From Pardosa pseudoannulata (lineage: Eukaryota > Arthropoda > Arachnida > Araneae > Lycosidae): a stretch of DNA of 64,000 nt. Positions 40,401-52,679 of the stretch are shown here, in pieces. The stretch covers positions 189,937,296-190,001,295 of the forward strand of contig CM063508.1 in assembly GCA_032207245.1 (NCBI GenBank), in the 5' to 3' direction. The translations under genes and the position numbers were made by a program. The notes beneath the pieces were generated by a model. It did not search any database. It saw only the letters and a list, made by a program, of their open reading frames with translations, and was not told the origin of the DNA. Every line of letters begins with the position of its first letter. Within the stretch, counting starts at the first letter, position 1.

Positions 40401-41899
40401 GATGGATAGATATGGATAGTTATAACACAAATAAAAATAAAGATAGTGATAAAAATAGATATAGACAGGTATAGATATGTTTTTAGATTCCGGTGAATTA
40501 AAATACAATATATCTAAATTTATTAAAATAACCGTCTGAGGTAAACTTTCGCATTTTTAATTTGTGCTATTTCCATGCAAGGAAAGTGACAGAAATATTA
40601 CAACAAAGCGAATCCATGCAAATTTTCGTTCCCTTTTCCCTTCATTGTCCATTGTTAATTTCTGCTTCCACAGACCTCTGCTCAGTTATTATTTTTTAGT
40701 TTTAAAGAAAACCTCTCTTTTCTAAATCTTTGTTTTTTTTTCTATTTTCCTGTGCGCATACCATACAATATTTTTTCTCAAGGGGTGTTTTTAAACATTC
40801 AAAATATCCAATTTTTTTTTGCAACTTTTTTTATATTTCTTCATTTGTTTCTGAACCGTTTTAAAAGTTCACGACAAGCCAGATCAATGGTATATCTGAA
40901 GATTTTACACAAAAACGAGTTCCTCTTCAAGCTTTTTCATGCATGCTAGGGTCAGCTGAAAATACTTCTTCTGGGTCTGGAGGCAATCCAGTTTCTTATA
41001 GAGGTCATTTTTTCATTTTTTTCCCTTTAGAGGCTTTTTTCTTAAATTTTCACCACTATCCGTAAGATTAAAAAAAATCTTGAAATTTCCCATGTTTGAA
41101 TATGTGTTTATAATCAATGCCATAAACTGATTTTTGTGGTAACTAATATTTTCAATTTTTTTTTGTTTTTAATGAAATTAAAAATTGTATATTTATTTTT
41201 TTAATTTTGAATTATTTTTTAAAAATAGTTATTGGTGTTCAATTTATAATGTAATTTATAATGTCATTCTATACAACATACATTTCTAATTAATTTAATA
41301 TAAAACTATGATTTATAACTTAATTAGAAGTTGTAATACTTTACGGATTGCAAATAATGTAATTTTAAAAATTTTGTTGTGTTAAATTATTATATATAAT
41401 TTTTAATTTTAAAATAAATATTTATTAATTGAAAATACTAAATAGGAAGATGTTATTTAAAGCTGATAATTTTTTTTTAATTTTAATAATATGATACTAA
41501 GTTATTGATAGTCGAAATAAGAAATCAGTTTAAAATCCCTGAAACAGAAACACTTTCTGCTTTTATGAATACTTTATTTATATTGAAGTACATTCCATAT
41601 TTGTTTCGTTTACTATACGATAATAAAAATATTTTTAATGAATATGAAGGAATGAAAATATTTTTAAATGCAACATTTATTTCTGTAGCTTTTTAGTTTG
41701 AAATACTGCATTATTAGTGCCCTTTCAATGGTAGTTGCTCTTTTGCAAGTACCACGAAACTTTGTTACAATTTTCTGTACGAACAACTGAAATGAGATTA
41801 CAGAAATTTTGCATTTTTCACAGCTCTAACTTGAACTTCATTTTTGATTGCTAATGCGTGATATAGCCCTTCGAACTGTAATTTCTTTCTTTCCAGATC

Positions 41900-41902
<3 letters not shown>
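40401..41902. other. Unassigned AT-rich DNA
   Basis: Poly(T)/(A)-rich with no recognisable feature; a short GATA-rich patch lies at 40390-40475. Confidence 0.4.

Positions 41903-41970
<68 letters not shown>
41903..41970. repeat. (TA)n microsatellite
   Basis: About 65 bases of TA just before the LTR at 41983. Confidence 0.9.
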
Positions 41971-41971
<1 letters not shown>

Positions 41972-41982
41972 ACAGATATATG

Positions 41983-42557
41983 TGTAAGGAATGTGCACCC
42001 ACGACAATGTGGGCTTTTGATGACATCGGCAGAATCGCCCCATTTGACCCCTTCCACATGGCATTTCTTGGGGGAAGTAAGGAGACGGCCGGCAAAAGGG
42101 GGCCGATAAGGATTTTCGGTGTCGTGGTTTGTTTTTGCAGGGCCTTGGAGAAGGAGGATGTGCTCTCTTCGGCAGGGCTCTGGTTTCCAGACCCCCCCTC
42201 CCCCAAAGAAGGGAGGAATCTGCAAGAGTTCAGCGGAGTTCAGAGAGTTCGGGAGTCGAGATAGAGCCGCCAGCCGAGAAACATCTCTCTCTGCGCTGAT
42301 GTGAAAAAAGACGACGCTCGGTCATTTAAAAAATCTAGCTAGGACTGGCTCTGAGACTCATTGATGTTTGATTTTCTTTAATTTGTTATTTCATGTTGCA
42401 AAAATGTAAATAAATGTTGTTTTGTCCGTCCAAGTTTCCGGAGAAATTATATTTAAGTACATGCATCCCAGTGACCACTGTCGAACATACCTGCCCCAGT
42501 ACAGTAGGCGGGCAGGTCCCACGCAAGTATAGCGCCCCAGAACAGGGTGTTATTACA
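41983..42557 (+). repeat. 5' LTR of a truncated retrotransposon (related to family C)
   Basis: TGTAAGGAATGTGCACCCAC ... GGTGTTATTACA, with TGTAA/TTACA inverted ends. AATAAATG at 42410 is a likely poly(A) signal. The segment ATACCTGCCCCAGTACAGTA then GGCGGGCAG (near 42490-42516) is also conserved in the two solo LTRs (26057, 58989). A primer-site-like TGGCGTCAGGAT starts at 42562, four bases past the end. The 5' limit is uncertain by about 10 bases because TA DNA adjoins it. Confidence 0.65.
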
Positions 42558-43131
42558 TTTGTGGCGTCAGGATAGTGGAGTGGTCAACTGGATGCTGCTG
42601 GATTTCGCTTCGGAAGTTGGAGACAACGGCGGGGAATCGTCGCGGTAGTCCCTTGGAGGCGGCAACGGTGATAATCATCGGCCCGGGGAACAGGAGAAGC
42701 AATCCCGCTGCGGAGCTGGAGCTGTGAGGACGCAAGATGACGTGCCATTCGTCGTAGTGATCGAAATGATGGTCAGAAAAGGTAGGCGCATGAACTGTGC
42801 TCGTTTTCTTCCCTGTTTTTCTCATGGCTAAGTTAATTCGGTGCAAAGGGTCACGCGCGAATTAGGAAATGTTTTGTTTGGGGTAGGCTTCGCGTTTCTA
42901 TTGTTGTGGTTATTTTTGTTTCTCGGTTTATTATTTCGGTGTCTGTTGCATGTATTTAATGTTAACATTTATATATGAAATTATTTTCTCTTCAATATCC
43001 TGTTTTTCTACTATTTAATGGTTAATTCTGCCACAGAAGGTAACGTGTGATTGTTTTAAGTATATTTGCTCGTGTTGAAGCTTTAGGATTATTCTCGGGT
43101 AGCTGCGGGGTAAATTAGCATTTTTTGAAAA

Positions 43132-43530
43132 ATGGATTTTCTGATCAGGGCCAAAAAGGCAGATCTTGTGCAGCTGACATTAAAGTTTGAAGTTGAAGCT
43201 TCTGGGGAGATGGGCAAATTACCGCTCATAAAAATCATAAGAGCAGTCCAGGATTTCGACGAGGAAACAGCCAAGGTTTTGCTCGAAGAAATCGTGGAAG
43301 AAAGGGAAGAGCAGGAATATCTTAGGAGATGCGAGAAGCTCAGGGAAAGCGAAGAGCAGGTCAGGCGCAGAATACGTGAAGAGCAGGAATTGGCATATTT
43401 ACGGCAAAAGCTTGAAACCTCGGAGGCCGAGAAAGATAGGCTGCGGAAGAACGTTGAGGGCTTCGGTCAGAGATCTCTGTTGGGCGACGCAGAAACAAAC
43501 CTATACTTGACACATTTAAGACAAAAATGA
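43132..43530 (+). pseudogene. gag N-terminal fragment of an LTR retrotransposon
   Basis: 132 codons. The N-terminus (KKADLVQLTLKFEVEASGEM, then KIIRAVQDFDEETAK and LLEEIVEEREE) parallels the start of the gypsy gag at 61643 (KKEDLV, LL, IVEERR). The rest is a Glu/Arg-rich coiled coil. It lies 575 bases past the LTR end, as expected for a leader then gag. The frame ends at a stop and no nucleocapsid, protease or RT follows, so the element is truncated near 43530. Confidence 0.6.
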
Positions 43531-43539
43531 TAACAGTAT

Positions 43540-44160
43540 ACGTATTTACGTAATTTGTCAGTGTTCATTAATAAGGTTCATTGCAGAACCTTATAGAGTA
43601 ATAAACATTCATCAACATTGCTTTCCGAGAGAGGCGAAGAGTCTTTTGTGGGTTGCGGAGGAGAGACTCTCGCTCGACTCGTAGGAGTTTTAGGCTCACT
43701 CGGAAACTCTTCTGCTGGAGGCGCTGAAGGTAGAGCCACGAGGCTTTATCTTGGAGAGAAACATGGTGAATATTGCCATGTTGCACAATTGTTACAGATT
43801 CTCCAAAGGAAGGCCACGCTTTTCAGTTTGTTCTCCGTCTTAATCTTCATTTTCTTCCTCACTTGCAGACTTTGTCATCTCAAGAGCCCGTGGTATGTAC
43901 TCTGAGCCAAATCGTAACTTTGTTTGACATGCAGGGATCCTTCTCTCTCGCGCATCAACATGAAACAACGCTTCATTCCACAGCGTGGCTGCCGACAGGG
44001 TCGTATTTTTTCCTTTTTAATATTTGAGGAAAACTTGCGATGCACTGAATCCGCAAAACATGAAGTGCGAAGTGGCGAGAGGACACTGTATAGGTGATAA
44101 TAGGATGGGGTTGAGACAGAACAATTCACTAAAATATTTTGGGCGAATTTTTTGCTGCTG
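43540..44160. other. Unassigned, moderately GC-rich; possible decayed coding piece
   Basis: On the minus strand about 43745-43630 one frame reads LPSAPPAEEFPSEPKTPTSR and on as a Pro/Ser-rich peptide, then stops. It could be a gag or host-gene relic. There is no splice pair or domain to support a call. Confidence 0.25.
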
Positions 44161-44173
44161 TAGGAAACAAAGT

Positions 44174-44390
44174 TCCCTAAATAATAATTAGAGATAAGTA
44201 TTGGGTAAAATGACGCTATGGGGAGCAATTTCCCTAAATAATAATTAGAGATAAGTCAGTATTGAGTGCAATGCCGCTATGGGGAAAAATTTCCCTAAAT
44301 AATAAGCAATAGTTCAGTATTGGGCGCTATGAACAGCAATTTCCCTAAGTAGAGATAGTTAAGTCCCACTATGGGGAGCTCCTGAGAAGG
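44174..44390 (+). repeat. Minisatellite, about 50-61-bp unit, four copies
   Basis: TCCCTAA recurs at 44174, 44231, 44292 and 44342, followed by ATAATAATTAGAGATAAG and GCTATGGGGA... blocks in decreasing similarity. Confidence 0.75.
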
Positions 44391-44675
44391 GACGGGCAAA
44401 TCTAACGGGCATGCTCAAACCATGCTATTTTCAAGATTGGAATTCCAGCCATAGATTTACTCTCCAAATCTCAATGAATAAATTTTTAAAATCTACTTTC
44501 TTTCAAATTATCTGCGGAAGCATTTTTAAAAAGAACTGTTTCAGTCATAATCCTGGCTCTACCCTCGATTGAATACAAGATGTACATCTTTAAGGTTCTA
44601 AAATACCCGGATGTATTGAGGTAACGAAGCCCGGAAGTAAAGCTTTGTTTTATAGGTAATGTTAATTTTTTACCC

Positions 44676-44899
44676 TTAACCCCCCCTCCCAAGTAAAATG
44701 ACGAGTATAGCTCGTCATTGGTTTTTCCATGTCATACCGCACAATGACGAACTACACTCGTCATGTGACTAAAGTGACTGTAGAATATGGTAATTAATTT
44801 AGTCTAACGGTACGAGACAACTCGTCGTTGGAGTTCTAGAAAAGAACGCAATCTACGAGTTATTTCCTAGTTGGCAGTCAACGTGTTAAGAGTGCAAAA
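44676..44899. mobile_element. Possible TTAA MITE with clustered hairpins
   Basis: Perfect stem AATGACGAG-TATAG-CTCGTCATT at 44697-44719 and a second copy, ATGACGA-ACTACAC-TCGTCAT, at 44744-44764. A weaker ACGAG/CTCGT pair follows near 44815. TTAA occurs near 44677 and the right side ends CAACGTGTTAA (to about 44888). Exact boundaries unproven. Confidence 0.4.
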
Positions 44900-45685
44900 A
44901 ATATAAAATGAATAAAGTTTTTTTTTTAAATAAAAATGAAATAGTTATTTCAGACAAAGTTTGTTTATAATAAATCGAACCGGAAGAGGTGAAAAAAAAT
45001 AAAAGAATGTTACAAATTTGACTCGTTTCTTTAAAGTACGTGGCACGTAAACTCAAATATAGTTGCAGAAGACTAAAAAAAATCTCTCTGGTTGCCATTT
45101 TGCGACAATTTCTAACTCTACCTGCATCTCGTTCCCACGTCGATCACATTCAAAATTCTTTTTTTTTCTTTTTTTTTTTTTTTTTTATAATTCCGCTGTC
45201 ATCCATTCTCCGGCTTCCTAATTCTATGATGCCGAAGCTCTATTCTCAGTGATTTCGAATCTTTTTTTCCTCGTATTTTATTTTATTTTCTCCGTTTCAT
45301 TTTGTTATTAATCAAAGATTAAGACTTGATTATTGATTTCCTCGTCTCGTTTGGCATTATTTGTGGATCGTGAGAGATTCGAAACTCATTCCTTCCGTCG
45401 GATGTCTGGGATGCCCCGTGTGTAGTGAGGCTGAAACCGGGGTAATGATCGGTGATTAGGTGAAATGTTCGGTCACTCTCCAATGAGGAAAGGACGCTTT
45501 CGTGTTGGCGCCAAACCCAATTTCGGATCTATTAGGGTGGTTGCGCGCAGATCGATTGGACACTTTCTCTTGTTTCGTTAACGGGTTCCTAACCTATATA
45601 TTTTTTTCTTATTATTTAGTCCTTTTATTTAGTAAAAAAAAAAGGAAATCGATTAATTTCTTTACTTTTGTTTCTATACCAGCTT
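44900..45685. other. Unassigned DNA, poly(T) tract
   Basis: A poly(T) run lies near 45158-45186; no gene recognised. Confidence 0.35.
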
Positions 45686-45689
45686 AAGG

Positions 45690-46135
45690 GTCACACGACT
45701 CTTTTCGACTTCTCATACCTTGAAAACTTCAAGTTTAACAAACATAACTTTTTTTAATATATTCAGAACAAATTTTCTTTACACACCTACTTCATTCATT
45801 TAACTTAAAAAATATAAGTTTTAAATGAGAGACACTTTGTTGTTAACAAAGTTGATAACAAGACTAACGCGCAGGATTACTGAAAATATAGTTAATTTTG
45901 CGAGAAACTTGTTGTCTTAAATTATACTACAATATCTCAAAATAACATTGAATCTAAATTTGTTTATATTTAAAATACGTATTGATTTTAAAAATATTTG
46001 AAAAAAGGGAATTTTTTTCTTTAAAAATTAAGATTTTATCATTGCAAATAAAAACATATTTTGTGCAAAATTGAGGTTCCGTCTGATAAAAATGATATTT
46101 TATACAACCTGTAAAAACTTCATGAAAATATCTTA
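45690..46135 (-). repeat. Dispersed repeat A, inverted copy
   Basis: Its reverse complement is collinear with 4750-5225 and 32590-33050 (CAGGTTGTATA, TTGTTAACAACAAAG, and a matching final GAGTCGT). No coding. Confidence 0.55.
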
Positions 46136-46420
46136 ACCCGTTTAGCTCTCCGTTGGCTCCGCTACGGAGCCGTCCGTCATTGGTTCCTTAACTCCGTAGG
46201 CTCTGCTGACGTGCCCCACGTTTTTAGCACGATTAGGCTTAAGATGTTACTAATCGTCGGCGTTGGCCATTGTTATCTGTACTTAAAACGTGCTCATTCT
46301 CGCTACTGTTACGATTGAAACATGATTGGACCCATTTTATTATGGTTAGCAACAAGGAGAAAAGTAATTATTGGGATGAGAATAGAGAATGGAGTAAGAG
46401 TGAAGATGTGAGTGATTTTT
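46136..46420. other. Possible TTAA MITE end with palindrome
   Basis: TTAACCCGTTTAGCTCTCCG followed by the palindrome GGCTCCG-CTA-CGGAGCC (46154-46170 region). It looks like the left end of another TTAA element; no right end was identified. A (T)26 tract lies at about 46502-46527. Confidence 0.35.
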
Positions 46421-46800
46421 CATAGAAATCTATTATATATTTCTTTAATAAACTAACCTTAAATACTATATTTTTAAAAAACAAATACATATATTTAGCA
46501 CTTTTTTTTTTTTTTTTTTTTTTTTTCAAACTATTTTCACTTCACAGACAAGAATATTTTGCACCTAAATGTTATATTTTAAGTTTTAAAGGAAGAGCAT
46601 ACCTGTAAAATGGAATATAACTAAAAACAAACCGTAAGTTGAAGCACATTTTATATTTTTAACATTATGTTTATAATTTTATTCCTTTTTTGGGGTCATT
46701 TTAAAATGCCTTTAAACTTCAACATATGACTCTTACAGCAATCATTTTAGTTCAACTCCAAGACAAAATCATTTTATGGAAATGCTGAAAATATTGTTCC

Positions 46801-47712
46801 AAACACTTGTCATGCGGGTCTACTTCACCACCAACTGACTCGTGCAGCCGGCGTGTTTTCATGAATCGCGCGAAAGTTTAGTTTATTCAGAAAAATCGCA
46901 GTCCATCGAAAACTACTTTGTTTTTAGGCACGAAACATGTTTTTATTTTACACTTTAATATAGACTGTAGGATTATTAAAAAAAAAAATTACGAAATCAC
47001 AAAAATAAACGATTTTTAAATTGAAAGTCCGATCATCTGTCGGCTCCTATTTCTTCCTCATTCTCTTCGTCACGACGGCTCATTTTATCACGTTTGTATT
47101 CAACAATAAAAAAACGAAGCTTCCAATGGACAAAACACGACTCGTACGTTCTGGAGCTAGGAATTCGATGGAAGACGAAGTAACGCAACAGAAGAGCGAG
47201 TCACTCAACAATCATAACTCGTGAAAAAAAAATGCAAAGCGTTGCATATCAAAGCAAACAACACGCATATAATGTCACACATACATATAATTATACGTAT
47301 TGAGTAGATTTGGGGTGGTTAGCGGGTATCCATCACAAATCTACTCAATACGTATTTTTACGTGAAACCGCGCTCCAGGGATCGTAAATCAATTTTCAAC
47401 AAATCGTATCAATTTTGTATTCAACAAAATATAACCAAGCTTCCAATGGACAAAACACGACTCTGAAGCTAGGAATTCGATGGAAGACGAAATAACGCAA
47501 CAAAAGACCGAGTCGCTCGACAATCCTAACTTGTGGAAAGAAAAAATGCAAACAACACGCCTATAATGTCATACATCCATATAATTATACGTATTGAGTA
47601 GATTTGTGGTGGTGAGCGGGTATCCACCACAATACGTATTTTTACGTGACCCGCAGTCCAGTGATAGACTGCATAAAACGTAAAAATACTTTGCCCGCAC
47701 GCAAAGTGTTAA
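46801..47712. mobile_element. MITE with internal tandem duplication and hairpins
   Basis: Left end AACACTTGTCATGCGGG; right end inverted TTAACACTTTGCGTGCGGG. It interrupts dispersed repeat D (compare 28850-29360, which lacks it). Inside, about 47100-47395 is duplicated at about 47405-47660, sharing CAATGGACAAAACACGACTC and GGAATTCGATGGAAGACGAA. The first unit contains a perfect 20-bp inverted pair at 47295-47314 and 47338-47357 around a 23-base loop. In the second unit most of the right arm is deleted. A 67-codon frame at 47021-47224 has no support as a gene. Confidence 0.5.
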
Positions 47713-48465
47713 TAGTTTTTGAGAAATCTTGCGTGCCGAGTTAAAAATTGTCATCACTTAAAGTAACAACTGCCAAGCAGTCTTTTAGATTTTTAATCAA
47801 AACTTTTAACGTAAGCGGAATTTTTTTATGCTTTTTTTTAATGTATAACATTTTTTATTTAATCGAAAAATGAAAGAAATCGAAGGTTTAAGGCTCCTTA
47901 AAGCTATTAAATTGTGTTTTATCAGTTTTCGATGTTCGCAATTTATTCGAGCACTCGACGAAGCAATTTGACACTAAAGGCTTAGCATAAACACATTAAA
48001 AGATTTGAAGTGGGATAAGGATAAAGCATTAAAACATAAAATTGTTTTTGAATGTAATGGAACAATTCAAGTTGAAAGAAATCTAACAATTTGAATCCGT
48101 AATAAGCAATGTAAGCCAACCTGTAATTAGTTTGTCGATCTTTTCGTTTTTGATTGCAAAGTGGAAATGGGGTCATTGAACAGGGCCGAGTCTGTGTTGT
48201 TCTCGAACGCTGTTTACCCTTCAATTACTTCAAAATTTCTATCGGTTGTTTTTCAGTTTTCGAATCTTACATATTGCTAATTGTGGTATTACTATGTAAT
48301 GACTTAGAATTTTAGAAATGTTTTTTTTTCATGGTTTACAAGTCCGTTGATGTATACAAATAAAAACGGAGATAAAAATCATAAAAATGCCGGAATATAC
48401 TTACAAAGAAAATAAATCATTCTTTCTCAAAATCCCTTTCTTCTGATGATATGGATCGAACATTT
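47713..48465. other. End of dispersed repeat D, then unassigned DNA
   Basis: 47713-47930 continues the repeat shared with 29130-29360. The remainder has no recognised feature. Confidence 0.4.
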
Positions 48466-48469
48466 TTAA

Positions 48470-49012
48470 CCCATTGGTGTGCGGGTCCATCTCGCAGCGG
48501 GAGCGGGCGTTTTGCTCGCAAATTTAGTTATTCAGTTCAATCTCAATAGATCGAAAATGATTTCATTTTTTAACAAACTTTTCGTATTTTATATTGAAAT
48601 ATATGAACAAATATATAAATAGAAATATATAAATAACAACCATAAGATTTTTCTGAACAAAAAACATAGTTTTTAGTAGATAAATGATAATAGTATAGTA
48701 AGTATGAAAAATCAAATTGAAATAGTAGAATATAGTTTTAATTTTTTCGAATTATGTTACATGTAAACATTTTTTACATTATAAAAAAATGAAAAGAGCA
48801 ATCATAAAACTAATAATGTAAAAACTAGTTTTTATTTGTCTCCATTTTTCCAGAACCTATGTAGTAGACAAGAACATTCGACTTCGTTTTCCTGTCTATA
48901 CCGTTATTTTTGTACCCACAAACAAACCCTGTTGTTACACCAACCCGTACTACTACGTGACCCGCGCTCAAGTATGAATCGTCGGAAAACGTACTAGTAC
49001 GTGTCAATGTGT
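48470..49012. mobile_element. MITE copy 2 with ACGTACTAGTACGT palindrome
   Basis: Collinear with 11387-11937. TTAA precedes it (48466-48469); left end CCCATTGGTGTGCGGGTCC. The 14-bp palindrome is at 48989-49002; the second palindrome site is mutated (CGTACTACTACG). A 191-codon minus-strand frame spanning part of it is spurious. Confidence 0.65.
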
Positions 49013-50360
49013 AAAATAAGTAGAAAAGGGTTTTTGTGATGTCACTACAGAGAGCCATGCAGTCTTGCAATAACGCCAGAAACTCCAAAATATTTTCTCC
49101 GTGGGGAATAACCAAAATCGCATGGTACGAGATCAGGACTATCAGACAGGAGATATTACATCTACTAATATATTGCTGAACAGAAGTAGCGAACAAAAAA
49201 GTACTATAGGAAATCAAGAAGCAATTTGGTGAGGTTTGGAGCGTCTGCCATTTTGCAATATGAGACCGGGAAGTCTGTTCCGAACATCGATGCCACCGGT
49301 ACTGAAAATCCGTTAGGCACCATGTATATGTAATCACAATAAGTATAGGGTAAATTAGAAAATATTTATAAGCTGGACAAAAGGTATATCGAACCGACAT
49401 TTTCCGGTTTTCGTTTCGACCAAGATAACGTTTTCTTTCAATTTTCGTTTCAATTCGAAGACCTGCTCAGACTAAAAATTAATTTCGTTCCATGCAGAAA
49501 TTCCTAAATGGTAACGACGCTCATGACGTCCATCTTTTGATAGAACGTGATCAGTTCCGAGTTTTTTTCAGCGATTCGGCTTGAAGCCCTGATAGAAACA
49601 AAATTAAAGAACTAACCAATGTAATTTTTTGACTAAATGAAAGGTGTAAAGAAATATAGGTTTTGCACATTAAACACGAAACAAAAGAAAGAGGTAAATC
49701 CATCTCTCGTAATCAGTTTGTTATCGGTATAAGCAAGGAGCAGCGTTGTCTTTGTGTTTATGCCAGAGATGCTAATTGCGATAAGACAATTATTTAAACG
49801 CATTCTATAAAACCATGATTTCAATCTGTGCTGGGGAAATAATTTTAGAATGATAGTTTGGGGAGAATTAAAAGTTTCCTTTATTTGAGAGACCACGACG
49901 TCTTTTGACTTCAGGATTTATAAATTATTATTTATATCAATTTATAATACGACAATAGTTTAAATAAATTATATTTGTAAACTAATCATTACATTTAAGT
50001 TTTATTTTGAAAGTACTATTTTGCTATTGTTTTCAGTTCCGTTCCAACAAATAAAGCTCTAGTAAACATTTTGTAAAAATATTTTGAAAAAAAATGTTAT
50101 TTTTCAGAAAGTGTTTTATTACTTGGGAATAACGTAATATAAAAAAGGTGTTAGAAATATGAAACTTATATGCATTAAAAGTATAACTGTATATCGTAAT
50201 GTTTATATATATATATTAGTGTGTGTGTGTGTGTAATATATCAAAATTATGCACTTTAATACCTCTCTCACTCTCCTCTTTCCCCTTCTTATATCTTGAA
50301 ATCTATTTTTCAAGTCATAAAGTATCTTATCTAAAGTAGTGTCCCAGACTTAAAGTTCTT
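49013..50360. other. Unassigned; hAT-like terminus near 49590
   Basis: The segment to about 49592 ends GCTTGAAGCCCTG (complement CAGGGCTTCAAGC), like the end near 895. A TA/GT microsatellite lies at 50201-50236. No gene recognised. Confidence 0.35.
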
Positions 50361-50950
50361 TTAACACTAGATTCATGGGTATTGATCCTATACCTATTTT
50401 AACTGACGTGATCCCGTTTAACTCATACAAGAAAATGAAAGTTTTTTACAAAGAAAATAGTTCCAAAATCATTTAAATAATATGTTTATAATCAAAAAAT
50501 TCATGGAAAACATTTTTGACCTATAAAATCTGTTTTTGAAACCCATTTTCCGCAAACATTTCTATTTCATTTAGCACAGTGGTTTCTACATCTGTTTCTT
50601 TTGCAGGATTGTTGAACTTGATCATTCTTCCGTGCGTCAGTAGCATGAATTTCTGTCGTTGGAATGGAAGTGTTCTCGACGTCTTCTCTATATTTACTTC
50701 TTAGCTCTTTAGCCAATTGGAAAATAAAATGTGGACTGTTGCCCAGGCCTGATAGGGCCGATAATTTTCATGTTATGCGATTTACTGTTAAACCCTTCTA
50801 TGAGTCCAATGGGCTCCCAACCGTAAAAATAGGTCTACCCCATTGGATAATGCAAAAGGAAGGGGTCTGAGGGGAAGAGGAATGAAAGTTTACATCTAGT
50901 TTATTACTTAACTAAAAACTAACGTATGTTTTTGAAAAGGGATATTAAAG

Positions 50951-51036
<86 letters not shown>

Positions 51037-51085
51037 TCCAATTTTTAATGAGTCCAATGGGCTCGGTTCGTAAATCTAGTGTTAA
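50361..51085. mobile_element. TTAA-flanked MITE (piggyBac-like), copy 2, with microsatellite
   Basis: TTAA at 50361-50364 and 51082-51085; left end CACTAGATTCATGGG, right end inverted CACTAGATTTACGAA. Same family as 26922-27501 but longer, partly through a (TA)n(GT)n block at 50953-51034 absent from copy 1. Confidence 0.75.
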
Positions 51086-51308
51086 CAGTTTCTGAAAGTT
51101 AGCTCTGAAATAGATGGCAATTTTCCATCCATTCATCCCATTTTCTCCCATGTCTCCATAAAACAGCTCACTCCTACAATACTCTCAGTTCCAGTCTGAT
51201 TTCTAATAACCCTTTCTCTGGGAAAGTAGCCGTGTTTCGGTCTGAGACCAATTCAGTAATCCACACAAGTTTCAATGTATCGTTCCCTTGACGGAGAAAC
51301 ACGCTGTC

Positions 51309-51812
51309 TTAACCCTTTAACGGGCATGTGTTTCGAAGCGAAACCACCTATTAATATTTTTTCTCTTCTTTTTAAAAACATAGGAAGGATTTTGTTTTTT
51401 GATTTTCTGTTATTGACTCTTTGATGTAGCAATAGATAATAGAATTTTGCATAATTTATTTTTCTCTTTGAAATACGTTAGTTTAAAATTGCTTTACATG
51501 AAAAATCTCGAATTTGATTTTTCTCCTTAAGATTTCAAATAAAATCCCCTACCCAAAGTAACAATGAAAAATTGTGTAGTTATCTATTTATATCATTTTT
51601 ATGATAATTATACATCGTTCTTACAATATAATTAATTTTAAGAATCTCTTTCTATGCAGTACAGGGGAAGGGTTTCACAATTACTTCTCCCCACCCCCCA
51701 TCAAAAAGAAAAAGGAACGTAATTTTTTTTTCCTATTTATAAAGTTCACAGACAACATTTATAACGCTGTTAAATCTGAAAGAATTTTTAATCGTGACTT
51801 TTAAAGGGTTAA
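51309..51812. mobile_element. TTAA MITE with CCCTTTAA ends
   Basis: TTAACCCTTTAACGGGCATG at the left, TTAAAGGGTTAA at the right: an 8-bp inverted repeat inside TTAA duplications. The 504-base AT-rich interior has no coding. The short inverted repeat makes this less certain than the 26922 family. Confidence 0.5.
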
Positions 51813-52545
51813 AGGGACATCGTTGCCTTCCTTAGGCTAATTGCTGAAGCATCTCGATGGAACCGCCGGTCTAATTTTCGCCGTGTTATATATTAGTCAT
51901 ATGTTTTGCTACTGGGAACGCCAGCGATCCGATGGAAGGAAACCACACTTACTTTTACCCACAATCATTTTCTTCAAAAAAGAGCATTTTCCTGTAAGTA
52001 GGTTACAATATTCTTTCCCTCCGCCCCCTTTATCGTGTGAACAACCGAACTTATTTTGTTCGGAAATTACGGAGGAATTTTCTCGACGTTCGACGACCGC
52101 CGATGCGGAAAGCGGGTCAACAAGAGTAATAACGCGCGAGTGGAAAGTAAGAGTGACTGTCAGATAAAAGGATTTCGAACGAGGTGTTGCTACTAGATAA
52201 CATCTGTGACGGGCAATGTCGAACCAATAGCCAGATGTTATTTTTTTCAGCATTCTTTTTTTTTGTTTTGTTTTCACTTACGCTTGTGAGTTTAGAGTAT
52301 TATTTTCTGTTCCTTCGTCCTTGTAGTCATCAAATGATAGTACTGATCTTTTAGTCACCCGACGACTGAAGGGAACAAAGCGTTCTTGGACCTGACTTTT
52401 AAAAATGTTGAAATTTATGACACGACGAAAAGAAATTTTAATTGAGGCTAACAATTACTCAAAACGTACATTTCCCTTTCATTTTCACGAGAGATTTCAT
52501 TATGTTTTTGTGACTAGAAAACTGTAAAATGTGTTTTGATTTAAA
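51813..52545. other. Unassigned, locally GC-richer
   Basis: Open frames of about 110-120 codons occur on both strands at 51841-52277 without domains or splice support. Confidence 0.35.
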
Positions 52546-52550
52546 CATTT

Positions 52551-52609
52551 ATACACATATATATGTATATATATGTATATAATATATATATATAATATAT
52601 ATATATATA

Positions 52610-52677
<68 letters not shown>
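52551..52677. repeat. (TA)n microsatellite
   Basis: TA array with a few AA/TT slips. Confidence 0.9.

Positions 52678-52679
<2 letters not shown>

Noticed and set aside
47021..47224. 67-codon frame with a hydrophobic start resembling a signal peptide
   Set aside because: It lies in a MITE with a tandem duplication, and the corresponding region of the second unit is not a matching frame.
48825..49400. 191-codon minus-strand frame
   Set aside because: Part of it overlaps a MITE that also occurs at 11387-11937 in non-coding form; no domain recognised.
51841..52277. Overlapping frames of 108 and 122 codons on opposite strands
   Set aside because: No domain, splice or repeat support; neither is preferable to the other.
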